NCBI GenBank assembly: GCA_001298545.1
Contig: LJCX01000028.1
Coordinates: forward strand, 372,001-436,000
Direction of reading: 5' to 3'
DNA from: Actinobacteria bacterium OV320
GTDB lineage: Bacteria > Actinomycetota > Actinomycetes > Streptomycetales > Streptomycetaceae
Length of the DNA: 64,000 nucleotides
Under the pieces are notes generated by a model, which was given only the letters and a program-made list of their open reading frames with translations, was not told the DNA's origin and ran no database searches. Positions 56,843 to 64,000 of the stretch are shown in pieces (within the stretch, counting starts at the first letter, position 1; every line of letters starts with the position of its first letter). The position numbers and the translations under genes are program-made.

Positions 56843-57373
56843 ATGCCACGCACCAAGGGCGTGCTGCTGACGGCGACGGCGATCTGCTGCGCCGCCGTGC
56901 TCACCGGCTGCTCGGACGACGACACCCCCTCGTCGGTGTCGTCCGCGGCGAGCAAGGCCGCCTCGGCGGCCGAGTCGCTGGGCCGGGAGGCCACCGCGGC
57001 CGCGTCCTCGCTCGCCTCCGGTTTCGCCTCCGAGGCCTCGTCGGCGTTCGCGTCGGCCTCGGCGTCGGCGAGCCGCGAGCTGGACGAGATCAAGGACGGC
57101 GTCGACGTGAAGTCCGACGTGAAACTCGGCACCCCGGACACGGGCCAGGACGGCCGGGCCACCGTCGAGGTCACCGTCACCAACACCACCGACGCGTCGA
57201 AGTCCTTCGCCGTCCAGATCGACTTCACCGACTCCTCCGGCAACCGGCTCGACACCGTCGTCACCACCGTCTCCGACGTGGCCGCGGGCAAGACCGGCAA
57301 GGAGACGGCCCACAGCAACCGCACGCTGTCCGGCCAGGTGAAGGCGGCGGTGGCGAGGGCGCTGCGGTACTGA
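56843..57373 (+). CDS. Secreted lipoprotein with Ala/Ser helix and FxLYD-like domain
   Basis: 176 residues, behind an AGGAGGAGA site. The lipobox is LTGC with lipidation at Cys20. Residues 30-75 form a long Ala/Ser-rich amphipathic helix (SKAASAAESLGREATAAASS). The C-terminal 100 residues are a beta-sandwich (TVEVTVTNTTDASKSFAVQI), FxLYD-like. Role unknown; such lipoproteins are common in the Streptomyces envelope. Confidence 0.85.
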   Translation: MPRTKGVLLTATAICCAAVLTGCSDDDTPSSVSSAASKAASAAESLGREATAAASSLASGFASEASSAFASASASASRELDEIKDGVDVKSDVKLGTPDTGQDGRATVEVTVTNTTDASKSFAVQIDFTDSSGNRLDTVVTTVSDVAAGKTGKETAHSNRTLSGQVKAAVARALRY

Positions 57374-57398
57374 CCGCGGTGGGCGGAACCCTCGGGGC

Positions 57399-58103
57399 TC
57401 ACGCCATCCAGAAGAAGACGGCCGTCATCCGCTTCTCCTCCAGCGTCGTACCGGAGTAACCGGTCGCGCTGTGCACGAGGTTGGCGTTGTAGAGGAGCAG
57501 CCGGTTGTGCTTGTGCGGGACCCGTACGTCCTCCTCGAAGGCGTCCGGCGCGACGAACCGGGTGCCGAGCGCCTCGACGAGGTTGTTGTGCGGGGCCTGG
57601 ACGACGTTGCCGCCGAGCCGCCCGCCGGGCAGGGACTGCCGGTAGAAGCTGGTGCCGCAGTCCTTGGGGACGGCCGGGTTGAGGTACAGCACGGCCGCGT
57701 ACCGGCACAGTGCCCGCGAGTCGGAGTGCGGCCGGGGAGTGCTCTCGCCCTCCCCCACCACCTGGATGCAGTTGTGGTTGAGGGTCCCGCCACCGGGCGC
57801 CCGCTGCACCCACAGCTTCCCGGCGCCGGTCGCGTTCCTCACCAGCCGTTCCACACGCGCGAGTTCACCGGGCTCCAGCCCTGGCATGGTGCGCAGTCCG
57901 GGCCAGCTCTCGGAGGTGTACGGATACCCCTTGACCCAGTCGTCCTTGGCGAGACACCGGTCACGGATCGCGGTGATGCCGGCCTCGGGGAAGACGTCGT
58001 CGACGACCCAGTAGTCGCGGCCCTTGGTGGGCTTGCGGTACGGAAGCACGGGGAGCGTGGCGGCAGCCCTGACGGGCTGGTGGGGCCGCTGTGGCATGGA
58101 CAT
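57399..58103 (-). CDS. DUF6445 family (2OG-oxygenase-like) protein
   Basis: 234 residues. The double-stranded beta-helix pattern includes LNHNCIQVVGEGESTPRPHS with the metal-ligand pair HSD, and later HKHNRLLLYNANLVHSATGY, which supplies the distal His and an Arg for the co-substrate. DUF6445 proteins are treated as probable Fe(II)/2-oxoglutarate-like oxygenases; the activity is inferred from the fold pattern. Confidence 0.82.
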   Translation of the reverse strand: MSMPQRPHQPVRAAATLPVLPYRKPTKGRDYWVVDDVFPEAGITAIRDRCLAKDDWVKGYPYTSESWPGLRTMPGLEPGELARVERLVRNATGAGKLWVQRAPGGGTLNHNCIQVVGEGESTPRPHSDSRALCRYAAVLYLNPAVPKDCGTSFYRQSLPGGRLGGNVVQAPHNNLVEALGTRFVAPDAFEEDVRVPHKHNRLLLYNANLVHSATGYSGTTLEEKRMTAVFFWMA

Positions 58104-58224
58104 GCGGCGAATCTAGGTCGGAGGTTCGCCATGACTCGCCCTTCCGTTCGTCCGCACTCCTCCGCGAACTGGTCAACGTTTCGTCGACCCGGTCAACGGT
58201 TCACCAACGGAGGAGGCCGGGTTG

Positions 58225-58630
58225 TCATCCGTTCGGATCGGCGAACAGGTCGTCGGCGGTGGTGGCGTGGACGGCACGCTCGGACCAGACAGTCAGCTGG
58301 TCGAAGTCGGTGCACGATTCGACCCGCTCGCGGATGCGGTCGGGGACGTCGATGCCACGCCAGCGCAGGATGTTCAGGGTCATCTCGGCTCGATCCCGGA
58401 TCCGGCCCTTCTCAAGGCCCTGCTCAAGGCCCTGCTCGCGCACCTGCTCGGCGAGCGGGTGCCGCCAGAAGTACTGCATCGTCGTCATCAGGTCCCTCCA
58501 CATCTGCTGCGCCTGGGGGTCCACCAGGCAAGAGTCGACGAACTGCACGAGCACCGCGGCACTGTCGCGGTCGATGGTCCGCAGGGCGGCTGCCAGCGAT
58601 TCCAGTATGGCGGGGGCCCCGTGATCAACG
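58225..58630 (-). pseudogene. Truncated Rpn-like nuclease/transposase-associated protein
   Basis: The reading frame ILESLAAALRTIDRDSAAVL continues through VQFVDSCLVDPQAQQMWRDL to the normal end at 58225. This is only the C-terminal half of a protein that is usually about 280-300 residues in Streptomyces. The 5' half, including the predicted nuclease core, is missing. Upstream the frame runs straight into the TAG of the ATPase gene at 58633, in the same frame, which suggests a deletion joined the two. Confidence 0.7.
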
Positions 58631-58632
58631 AG

Positions 58633-59034
58633 CTACGCCGCGTTCAGTTCGCACCACACGAGCTTGCCGCGATGCCCCATCCGGGACAGCGGCTGCCAGT
58701 GCCAGAGGTCCGAGCAGGCCCGGACCAACGCCATGCCGCGGCCGTTCTCGGCGCCGGTCAGGTCCTCCAGCCGTCCCGGCGGCTCGGGCGGCTCGGGGTC
58801 CGCGTCCCAGGCACCGATCTGCAGGACCCCGTCCCGGAAACGGAGACGCAGGCAGGCGGGGCCCTTCGTATGGAGTACGGCGTTGGAGACCAGCTCGGAG
58901 GCGAGCAGCTCTGCGGTGTCCACGAGGTGGATCAGGCCGTGCAGGGTGAGGATCAGGCGCAGGGTGCGGCGGCAGACGGTCACGGCGCGGGGGTCGCAGG
59001 GGATGTAGAGGGAGTACTCCCAGGGTTCGGACAT
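58633..59034 (-). CDS. RsbW-like ATP-binding (HATPase) regulatory protein
   Basis: 133 residues of the GHKL fold: N-box LLASELVSNAVLHT, then LRLRFRDGVLQIGAWDADPE and the G1 loop LTGAENGRGMALVRACSD. Such single-domain kinases act as anti-sigma or partner proteins of XRE/DUF397 modules in Streptomyces. Divergent from the XRE gene at 59234. Confidence 0.9.
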   Translation of the reverse strand: MSEPWEYSLYIPCDPRAVTVCRRTLRLILTLHGLIHLVDTAELLASELVSNAVLHTKGPACLRLRFRDGVLQIGAWDADPEPPEPPGRLEDLTGAENGRGMALVRACSDLWHWQPLSRMGHRGKLVWCELNAA

Positions 59035-59233
59035 GCGTCAACTCCGAGTGGCGTGAGGGGATTTACGCGCGGTGGCATTGCCGCAGCCGTCATGGCAGGA
59101 CGAAGCGGTGCACTTCCGCAGCGTGTGCGGTGCGTCACCGACGGTAGACCTGAATGTTTCGGTGCAGCAAGCCGATCGCGTAATCTGGCCCCGAACGGGT
59201 CGCGCCCTCGGGCGTGTTGAGCAAGGGGTGTCG

Positions 59234-60085
59234 ATGACGACCAGGCGCGAACCAACAGCACGTCAGATGCGCCTGGCGGTGGAACTGCGCAGGCTTCGCG
59301 AGGCGGCGGGACTCTCCGCCCGCCAGGCGGCCGCACTCCTCGGCGTGAGCAACGTCCAGATCAGCCAGATCGAGTCCGGCGTCACCGGCGTGAGTGAGGA
59401 GCGGCTACGTCGGCTCGCTTCCCATTACGACTGCACAGACGGCGAGTTCATCGACGCCTTGGCCGTGATGGCCACCGACAGGACGCGTGGCTGGTGGGAG
59501 GAGTACCGAGGGCTGCTGCCGGCGTCATTCCTGGACCTGTCGGAGTTGGAACACCATGCTCGGACCCAGGCCAATGTCGCCGTTCTGTTCGTGCCGGGGC
59601 TGTTGCAGACGGAGGAGTACGCCCGGGCCGTGTTCTCCAACAGGATCCCTGAACTCAGCTCGGATGAGCTTGAGTTGCGTGTACAGCACCGCTTGGCGCG
59701 CCGCGTGGTCATCGAGCGGGCGGCACCCATCGGTTTCGAGGCGGTGATTCACGAGGCAGCGTTGCGCATCAGGGTCAGCGACCGTGGCGCGTCCCGAGCC
59801 CAGCTCACACGCATCCTGGAACTCTCCGAAGCGGATCACATCAGCGTCCGCGTCATCCCGCTCGACCTTGACGGCTTCTCCAGGGGCGGCAGCAGCATGA
59901 GCTATCTGGGCGGCCCGGTGACCAGGCTGGACACGGTGGTCCGCGACGCTCCCCATGGCGCGGCCCTGGTCGATTCCGAGGCTCAACTCGCCGAGTACCG
60001 GACCCGCTTCCGTAAGGTGGAAGTGGCGTCACTCGAACCGAACCGGTCGCGTGACTTCATCCACACCCTGGTGAAGGAGCTGTGA
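59234..60085 (+). CDS. XRE-family regulator with DUF5753 domain
   Basis: 283 residues. The HTH is LRRLREAAGLSARQAAALLG followed by VSNVQISQIESGVTGVSEER. The remainder is the DUF5753 domain (ARTQANVAVLFVPGLLQTEE, ISVRVIPLDLDGFSRGGSSM). It forms a whiJ/abaA-type module with the divergent ATPase and the coupled DUF397 gene, known to influence development and antibiotic production in Streptomyces. Confidence 0.93.
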   Translation: MTTRREPTARQMRLAVELRRLREAAGLSARQAAALLGVSNVQISQIESGVTGVSEERLRRLASHYDCTDGEFIDALAVMATDRTRGWWEEYRGLLPASFLDLSELEHHARTQANVAVLFVPGLLQTEEYARAVFSNRIPELSSDELELRVQHRLARRVVIERAAPIGFEAVIHEAALRIRVSDRGASRAQLTRILELSEADHISVRVIPLDLDGFSRGGSSMSYLGGPVTRLDTVVRDAPHGAALVDSEAQLAEYRTRFRKVEVASLEPNRSRDFIHTLVKEL

Positions 60086-60321
60086 GGCGCGCTGTGCATC
60101 CCACCGACTGGCAGAAGTCGACCTACTCCGACGGCGGCGACGGCAACGACTGCATAGAGCTCGCCTCCACCCCCGCCGTGCTGCACCTCCGTGAGTCCGA
60201 CACCCCCGGCACCGTCCTCACCACCGCACCGGCCCCGCTCGCTCGGTTTCTGCACGCCATACGCACAGGAACTCCCGGAATTGTGGCCTCCGTCACAGCA
60301 CACCCGGGCGACGCCTGCTGA
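60082..60321 (+). CDS. DUF397 protein
   Basis: 79 residues, starting at a GTG that overlaps the XRE stop (GTGA). The core WQKSTYSDGGDGNDCIELAS is the DUF397 signature (KSSYS..NG..CVEVA). It is a partner of the XRE protein, modulating it by an unknown mechanism. Confidence 0.92.
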   Translation: MRRAVHPTDWQKSTYSDGGDGNDCIELASTPAVLHLRESDTPGTVLTTAPAPLARFLHAIRTGTPGIVASVTAHPGDAC

Positions 60322-60330
60322 AGTGACCGC

Positions 60331-60576
60331 ATGATCGGTCTCGTAATTCGCGTCCTCCCGTTCTGGGTGCGCGAGCCCCTGCTCGTCGTCGTCGGCGTGC
60401 CTTTCAGCGGCCTGCTCTTCTACGCGGCCATCCGGGACCAGGAGTGGATCGGGGCCGCTCTCGGCCTCGCCGTCGCCGTGTTCACGGCCGTCCGCATCCA
60501 CACGATCCGGCGCGCCCTCCAGACCCGACGCCAGCTGAAGGCCATGGAGGGCATGAAGCGCATCGAGGGCATCTAG
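60331..60576 (+). CDS. Small membrane protein (81 aa)
   Basis: Two TM segments (LLVVVGVPFSGLLFYAAI and IGAALGLAVAVFTAVRI), then a basic C-terminal helix (RRALQTRRQLKAMEGMKRIE). Lies ten bases past the DUF397 stop and could be co-transcribed. Function unknown. Confidence 0.7.
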   Translation: MIGLVIRVLPFWVREPLLVVVGVPFSGLLFYAAIRDQEWIGAALGLAVAVFTAVRIHTIRRALQTRRQLKAMEGMKRIEGI

Positions 60577-60608
60577 AGCATCCAAGCAAGGCGCGCGCCG
60601 TAGGGCTC

Positions 60609-61103
60609 TCAGTCGTCGACGTCGACGTGGTCGAACGTCCTCAGCATCTCCGTCAGCACCCGGATGCAGCCCCGCACCTCGGCGTCGGTCAGATCGCCGC
60701 CGACCTCGCGGTTCAGGGTGTGCTCGCGGTCCAGGACGGTGGCGATCAGGGCCCGGCCCTCGTCGGTGATCCGGATCAGGGACGAGCGCTGGTGCGCGGG
60801 GTTGGGGAGGGTCTCCACCCACCCGTGCGCCACCGCGTCGTTGACCATGCGCTGCACGAACTGCCGGCTCAGCGCCTGGGTCCGGCTCAGTTGCGGGACC
60901 GTCAGCTCTCCTTTGCGGCGCAGCAGATCGAGCACGCCGCGCACCCCGACCGAGGCCCCCTCGACGGCCTCGCCCTGTTCGACCTTGCGCAGGGCGCGGC
61001 GGTAGAGGGGGCCGACCAGGTCGAAGACCTCGGTGAGCCGTTGGCCGAGTTCGTCGGGCGGGAGCGGGGCGTCGGCGGGGAGAGAGGGGTCGGTGTCGTT
61101 CAC
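60609..61103 (-). CDS. MarR-family regulator
   Basis: 164 residues with start GTG 61101-61103 (two further upstream GTGs in frame are possible). The winged helix is clear: VRGVLDLLRRKGELTVPQLS, TQALSRQFVQRMVNDAVAHG, WVETLPNPAHQRSSLIRITD. Divergent from the alpha/beta hydrolase gene; the spacer holds two copies of a 14-bp element, so it very likely represses that pair. Confidence 0.93.
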   Translation of the reverse strand: MNDTDPSLPADAPLPPDELGQRLTEVFDLVGPLYRRALRKVEQGEAVEGASVGVRGVLDLLRRKGELTVPQLSRTQALSRQFVQRMVNDAVAHGWVETLPNPAHQRSSLIRITDEGRALIATVLDREHTLNREVGGDLTDAEVRGCIRVLTEMLRTFDHVDVDD

Positions 61104-61128
61104 TCCCACATGATGCACCCGAAGAACA

Positions 61129-61173
61129 TGACACCTTGGTTGCCAAAAATCCCGCAGGATGACACCTTGGTTG
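61129..61173. promoter_or_regulatory. MarR operator: two TGACACCTTGGTTG elements 31 bp apart
   Basis: tgacaccttggttg occurs at 61129-61142 and 61160-61173, a spacing of 31 bp (three helical turns). Each overlaps a ttggttgccaa-like half palindrome. The region lies between the divergent MarR and hydrolase starts, and the second copy abuts the hydrolase ATG. Confidence 0.7.
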
Positions 61174-61175
61174 TC

Positions 61176-61991
61176 ATGACTGCTGCTTCGGACATGAAGT
61201 ACTTCGCCTCCGCCGACGGGGACCTCGCCTACCGCGAGGCCGGCGCCGGAGAGCTCGTGGTCCTGGTCCACTCGGGATTCGTCGATCACCGTGTCTTCGA
61301 CGCCGTGATCCCGACGCTGTCCCGCACCCACCGGGTGATCGCGCCGGACGTACGCGGCCACGGCGCCTCCGCCAACGCGACCCGGCCCTTCCGCTGGGCC
61401 GACGACCTCGCCGCGCTGCTGCGCCACCTCGACGCGGGCCCCGCGGTGCTGGTCGGCGTCTCGATGGGTGGCCTGATCGTCGGCGACACCCTGCTCGAAC
61501 ATCCGGAGCTGGTGCGCGCGGCCGTCGTGGGCGGCGCCTCGACCGGCGAGTTCCAGGACTCCGACCCCTGGCACCGGGCGATCCAGGCCTGGATCGCCCG
61601 CGCCCTGGCCGACGGTGACATCGAGGGCTGGCTGAAGGCGTTCCTGAGCTATGTGCCCGGCCCGCACCGCACGCTCGACGAGGTGGACCCGGACATCCCG
61701 CGCCGACTGAGCGAGATGGCCCTGAACACCCTCTCCAAGCACACGCCCGGGGAGCAGGACCACCTCGTCCGGGTCACCGACACCTGGTCGCGGGTACCGA
61801 AGATCGACGTCCCCGTGCTCACGGTGAACGGCGCCCTGGACACCTCCGACGTGATCGCCTCGGCGCAACGACTGGCCGACGGCGTCCGGGACGGCCGGTC
61901 CGTGCTGATCGAGGGCACCGGGCACTACTTCAACATGGAGAAGCCCGAGGAGTTCACCACCGTCGTCGCGGACTTCCTGCGCACCCTCTGA
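61176..61991 (+). CDS. Alpha/beta hydrolase
   Basis: 271 residues. The oxyanion region is ELVVLVHSGFVDHRVFDAVI, the nucleophile elbow is VLVGVSMGGLIVG (GxSxG), and the catalytic His is in IEGTGHYFNMEKPEEF; the acid is probably the Asp in TVNGALDTSD. The ATG at 61176 is only three bases past the second operator copy. The MarR control suggests a ligand- or stress-induced detoxifying esterase or epoxide-hydrolase-like enzyme; a second Met at residue 7 could also start it. Confidence 0.92.
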   Translation: MTAASDMKYFASADGDLAYREAGAGELVVLVHSGFVDHRVFDAVIPTLSRTHRVIAPDVRGHGASANATRPFRWADDLAALLRHLDAGPAVLVGVSMGGLIVGDTLLEHPELVRAAVVGGASTGEFQDSDPWHRAIQAWIARALADGDIEGWLKAFLSYVPGPHRTLDEVDPDIPRRLSEMALNTLSKHTPGEQDHLVRVTDTWSRVPKIDVPVLTVNGALDTSDVIASAQRLADGVRDGRSVLIEGTGHYFNMEKPEEFTTVVADFLRTL

Positions 61992-62102
61992 CCGGCCGCG
62001 GCACCGACCGCCGGGCCGTCCGCCGAGCCGACCGCCGAGCCTGCCGCCGGGCCGCCGGGTATCCGGTGGATCAGGTGGCTGGGGAGTGGCAGGCTACGGC
62101 GT

Positions 62103-63701
62103 ATGGGGGAACAGCCGTGGGTGGAGACCGAGTTCCGGACCGCCGGCGGCCTCGTCCGCGGCCGGCGCGCGCCCGACGGGGTCACCGCCGTGCTCGGCAT
62201 CCCGTACGCCGAACCGCCCTTCGGGGCGCACCGGTTCCGTGCGCCCCGGCCCGCCGCCGGCTGGGGCGCGTCGCGTGACTGCACGGCGTTCGGACCCGTC
62301 GCACCGCAGTCCGCGGAGCTGCCCGGTTCACCGGTCTGGCGTCCGGGGGACGAGGACGTGCTCACCGTCAACGTGTGGGCACGGCCCGCTGCGGACGCCG
62401 GTCCGCTGCCGGTGCTCTTCTGGATCCACGGCGGTGCCTACACCTTCGGCTCCTCCGCCCAGCCCGACTTCGACGGCACCGCGCTCGCCCGGGCCGAAGT
62501 GGTCGTGGTCAGTTGCAACTACCGGGTCGGCTTCGAGGGGTTCGGCCATGTGCCGGGCTTTCCCGACAACCGTGGGCTGCTCGACCAGGTGGCCGCGCTG
62601 CGCTGGGTCCGGGACAACATCGCCGCGTTCGGGGGTGATCCCGGCAACGTCACGGTCGCCGGGCACTCGGCCGGAGCCGGTTCGGCCGCCTGTCTGATGG
62701 CCATGGAACAGGCGCGCGGGCTGTTCCGCAGGGCCGTCGCCCACAGCGTGCCCCACGGCTTCTTCGGCGTCGAGGTCGCCGCCGCGATCACGTCGAGGAT
62801 CGCGGCCGAGGCCGGAGTGGCCGCGACCGGCCCCGGACTGCTCTCCGCGTCACCGCAGGCCCTGGTGACCGCCGCCGACAAGGTCGCCGCGAGGTGCGGG
62901 GACGATCCCGTGACGGCGGTCCAGGCCTTCGACCCGGTCGTCTTCCAGCCGGTGCTCGACGGCGAGGTGCTGCCCATGGATCCGCTCGCCGCGCTCGCTT
63001 CCGGCAGCGCCCGCGAGGTGGATCTCCTGGTGTGCCACACCCTGGAGGAGTACTGGTTCCTGCACGAGGTCGGCGCGGTGCGGGAGGTCGCCTCGGAGCC
63101 GGAACTCGCGGACTTCACCGAGGCCCTCTCGCTGCCCGACCGGCTGGTCGCCGGGTACCGCGCGCTGATGCCCGACGCTCCGGTGCAGGACCGCTACCTG
63201 GCGATCTTCGGCGACGCGGTGTTCGGCGAGTACAGCAGCCGGCTCGCCGAGCAGCACGCGCGGGCCGGCGGCCGGGCGTACCTGGCGCGGTTCGCCCGCC
63301 GACGCCCGCGTCCCGGTGGCGGGGCCCGGCCCTGGCACACCGCCGACATCCCCTTCGCCTTCGGCAACCTGGACGCGGCGGGCGCCGACTTCCTCATCGG
63401 CGGCGCCCCCGACGCACAGGACCGGGCACTGTCCCGGCGCATGCTCCGGGCCTGGGCCGACTTCGCCGCCTGCGGTGACCCCGGCTGGCCCGCGGTCACC
63501 GCCGATGTCACGACGGTGCGGGTCTGGGCCGTGCCGGACGATCACCTGTCCGACGACGGCACCTCCGCCGTCCGCGCGCTGTGGCGGGACGTTCCGCTCG
63601 AAGCCACACCCGAACTCGTACCCGCACCCGGGCTCGCCCCCGCGCTCACCACCACCTCGTCGCCCAGCGACACCTTCCCCGCTCGCCGTACCTCGAAGTA
63701 G
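62103..63701 (+). CDS. Type-B carboxylesterase
   Basis: 532 residues. Signature blocks are TAVLGIPYAEPPFGAHRFRA, PLPVLFWIHGGAYTFGSSAQ (oxyanion HGG), NVTVAGHSAGAGSAACLMAM (nucleophile Ser in GHSAG) and the His region RPWHTADIPFAFGN. Cytoplasmic, no signal peptide. The last 35 residues are an unconserved Pro/Thr/Ser tail that overlaps the convergent MOSC gene, so the gene has lost its normal stop region. Confidence 0.93.
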   Translation: MGEQPWVETEFRTAGGLVRGRRAPDGVTAVLGIPYAEPPFGAHRFRAPRPAAGWGASRDCTAFGPVAPQSAELPGSPVWRPGDEDVLTVNVWARPAADAGPLPVLFWIHGGAYTFGSSAQPDFDGTALARAEVVVVSCNYRVGFEGFGHVPGFPDNRGLLDQVAALRWVRDNIAAFGGDPGNVTVAGHSAGAGSAACLMAMEQARGLFRRAVAHSVPHGFFGVEVAAAITSRIAAEAGVAATGPGLLSASPQALVTAADKVAARCGDDPVTAVQAFDPVVFQPVLDGEVLPMDPLAALASGSAREVDLLVCHTLEEYWFLHEVGAVREVASEPELADFTEALSLPDRLVAGYRALMPDAPVQDRYLAIFGDAVFGEYSSRLAEQHARAGGRAYLARFARRRPRPGGGARPWHTADIPFAFGNLDAAGADFLIGGAPDAQDRALSRRMLRAWADFAACGDPGWPAVTADVTTVRVWAVPDDHLSDDGTSAVRALWRDVPLEATPELVPAPGLAPALTTTSSPSDTFPARRTSK

Positions 63702-64000
63702 GCGCCGAAGGCGACTCCGCCGCCGTCCGCCCGCCGGTAGTCCGCGAGGGTGCGCAGGGGTTCCGGACCCGAGCGGCGGCCGGTGCGCTGGTCGACCATC
63801 GTGATGGCGCAGCGGATCGTGTCCTCGGTGTGGGCCAACTCGGTGTCGGCGATGGTGAGGCGGGCGGCGCCGTCCTCCGTGTGCGGGGTGTCCCAGCCGT
63901 CCACCACCAGGTTGGGCCGGAAGCGGTTCATCGGGAGGGGGGTGGCTCCGCGTTCGGTGATCCGGTGGTTCAGGGCGTCCAGGCTGGCCCGGGAGACGAG
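63542..64000 (-). CDS. MOSC-domain protein, C-terminal part (5' end outside window)
   Basis: The frame enters from the right edge and covers 152 residues: LVSRASLDALNHRITERG, then PMNRFRPNLVVDGWDTPHTE and RCAITMVDQRTGRRSGPEPL. This matches the C-terminal half of YcbX-like MOSC proteins (molybdenum-cofactor sulfur-carrier type); the N-terminal barrel is outside. The final 30 residues are a Ser/Gly-rich tail that overlaps the carboxylesterase on the other strand by 160 bp. Confidence 0.85.
   Translation of the reverse strand, partial: LVSRASLDALNHRITERGATPLPMNRFRPNLVVDGWDTPHTEDGAARLTIADTELAHTEDTIRCAITMVDQRTGRRSGPEPLRTLADYRRADGGGVAFGAYFEVRRAGKVSLGDEVVVSAGASPGAGTSSGVASSGTSRHSARTAEVPSSDR

Overview
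The window is chromosomal DNA from a high-GC actinomycete, almost certainly a Streptomyces. The signs are very strong G/C bias at third codon positions, frequent GTG and some TTG starts, many ATGA/GTGA overlaps, and lineage-typical families: XRE/DUF397 modules, a SCO2400-type Ser-rich protein, ECF41 sigma factors, LCP wall-ligases and DUF6415. It has about 60 credible protein genes, one tRNA gene, several strong hairpin terminators and a few candidate operators.

Left part (1-21.5 kb), mostly small transcription units. In order: a cut-off membrane protein; a secreted 151-aa protein; an ECF sigma factor translationally coupled to a membrane CU044_5270-like protein; a secreted SRPBCC protein; a zinc-less MDR oxidoreductase divergent from a TetR regulator; an accessory-looking island at 5.7-10.2 kb (SAM methyltransferase, orphan proteins, a coupled DUF6415/CRCSCH pair, an XRE-TPR regulator, a broken Nudix gene); an F420/PPOX protein; a CBM35-PL9 pectate lyase under a LacI-type palindrome; SCO2400-like and TerB proteins; a cold-shock protein plus DEAD-box helicase unit; and a large LAL/LuxR regulator.

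Central part (21.8-43.8 kb): a contractile injection system (CIS) locus of the Streptomyces type. It holds a LuxR-HTH regulator, the tail terminator (DUF4255/Pvc16-like), the AAA+ ATPase (Pvc15-like), two paralogous membrane proteins with different sugar/wall-binding-like C-termini, sheath, tube, a Zn-motif protein, a DUF6760 peptide, a 1305-residue disordered protein with 16 VQR-like motifs, a second tube-like protein, a LysM adaptor, a VgrG spike, a gp25 protein, baseplate J and tail protein I, and a zinc-ribbon/TM/discoidin-like protein, closed by a 20-bp-stem terminator. No PAAR tip, tail fibre or classical tape measure is seen. The 3' end of the ATPase is interrupted by a 168-bp imperfect repeat that looks like an unmerged contig junction.

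Right part (43.9-64 kb): a small membrane protein, an ECF41 sigma factor with DoxX, a free-standing tRNA-Gly(UCC) with a GUGC T-loop, an LCP protein, a lysyl-oxidase-like copper protein, a TerD-nuclease fusion, secreted hydrolases (metallopeptidase, GH26-like, M23), a DUF6445 protein, an ATPase/XRE/DUF397 regulatory module with a truncated Rpn-like fragment, a MarR-alpha/beta hydrolase divergent pair with an obvious operator, a carboxylesterase and a cut-off MOSC protein.

The functional centre is the CIS. Its membrane-anchored accessory proteins and lack of tail fibres suggest a cell-associated rather than secreted particle. The most unusual single feature is the atypical tRNA-Gly, a candidate glycine donor for the peptidoglycan bridge.
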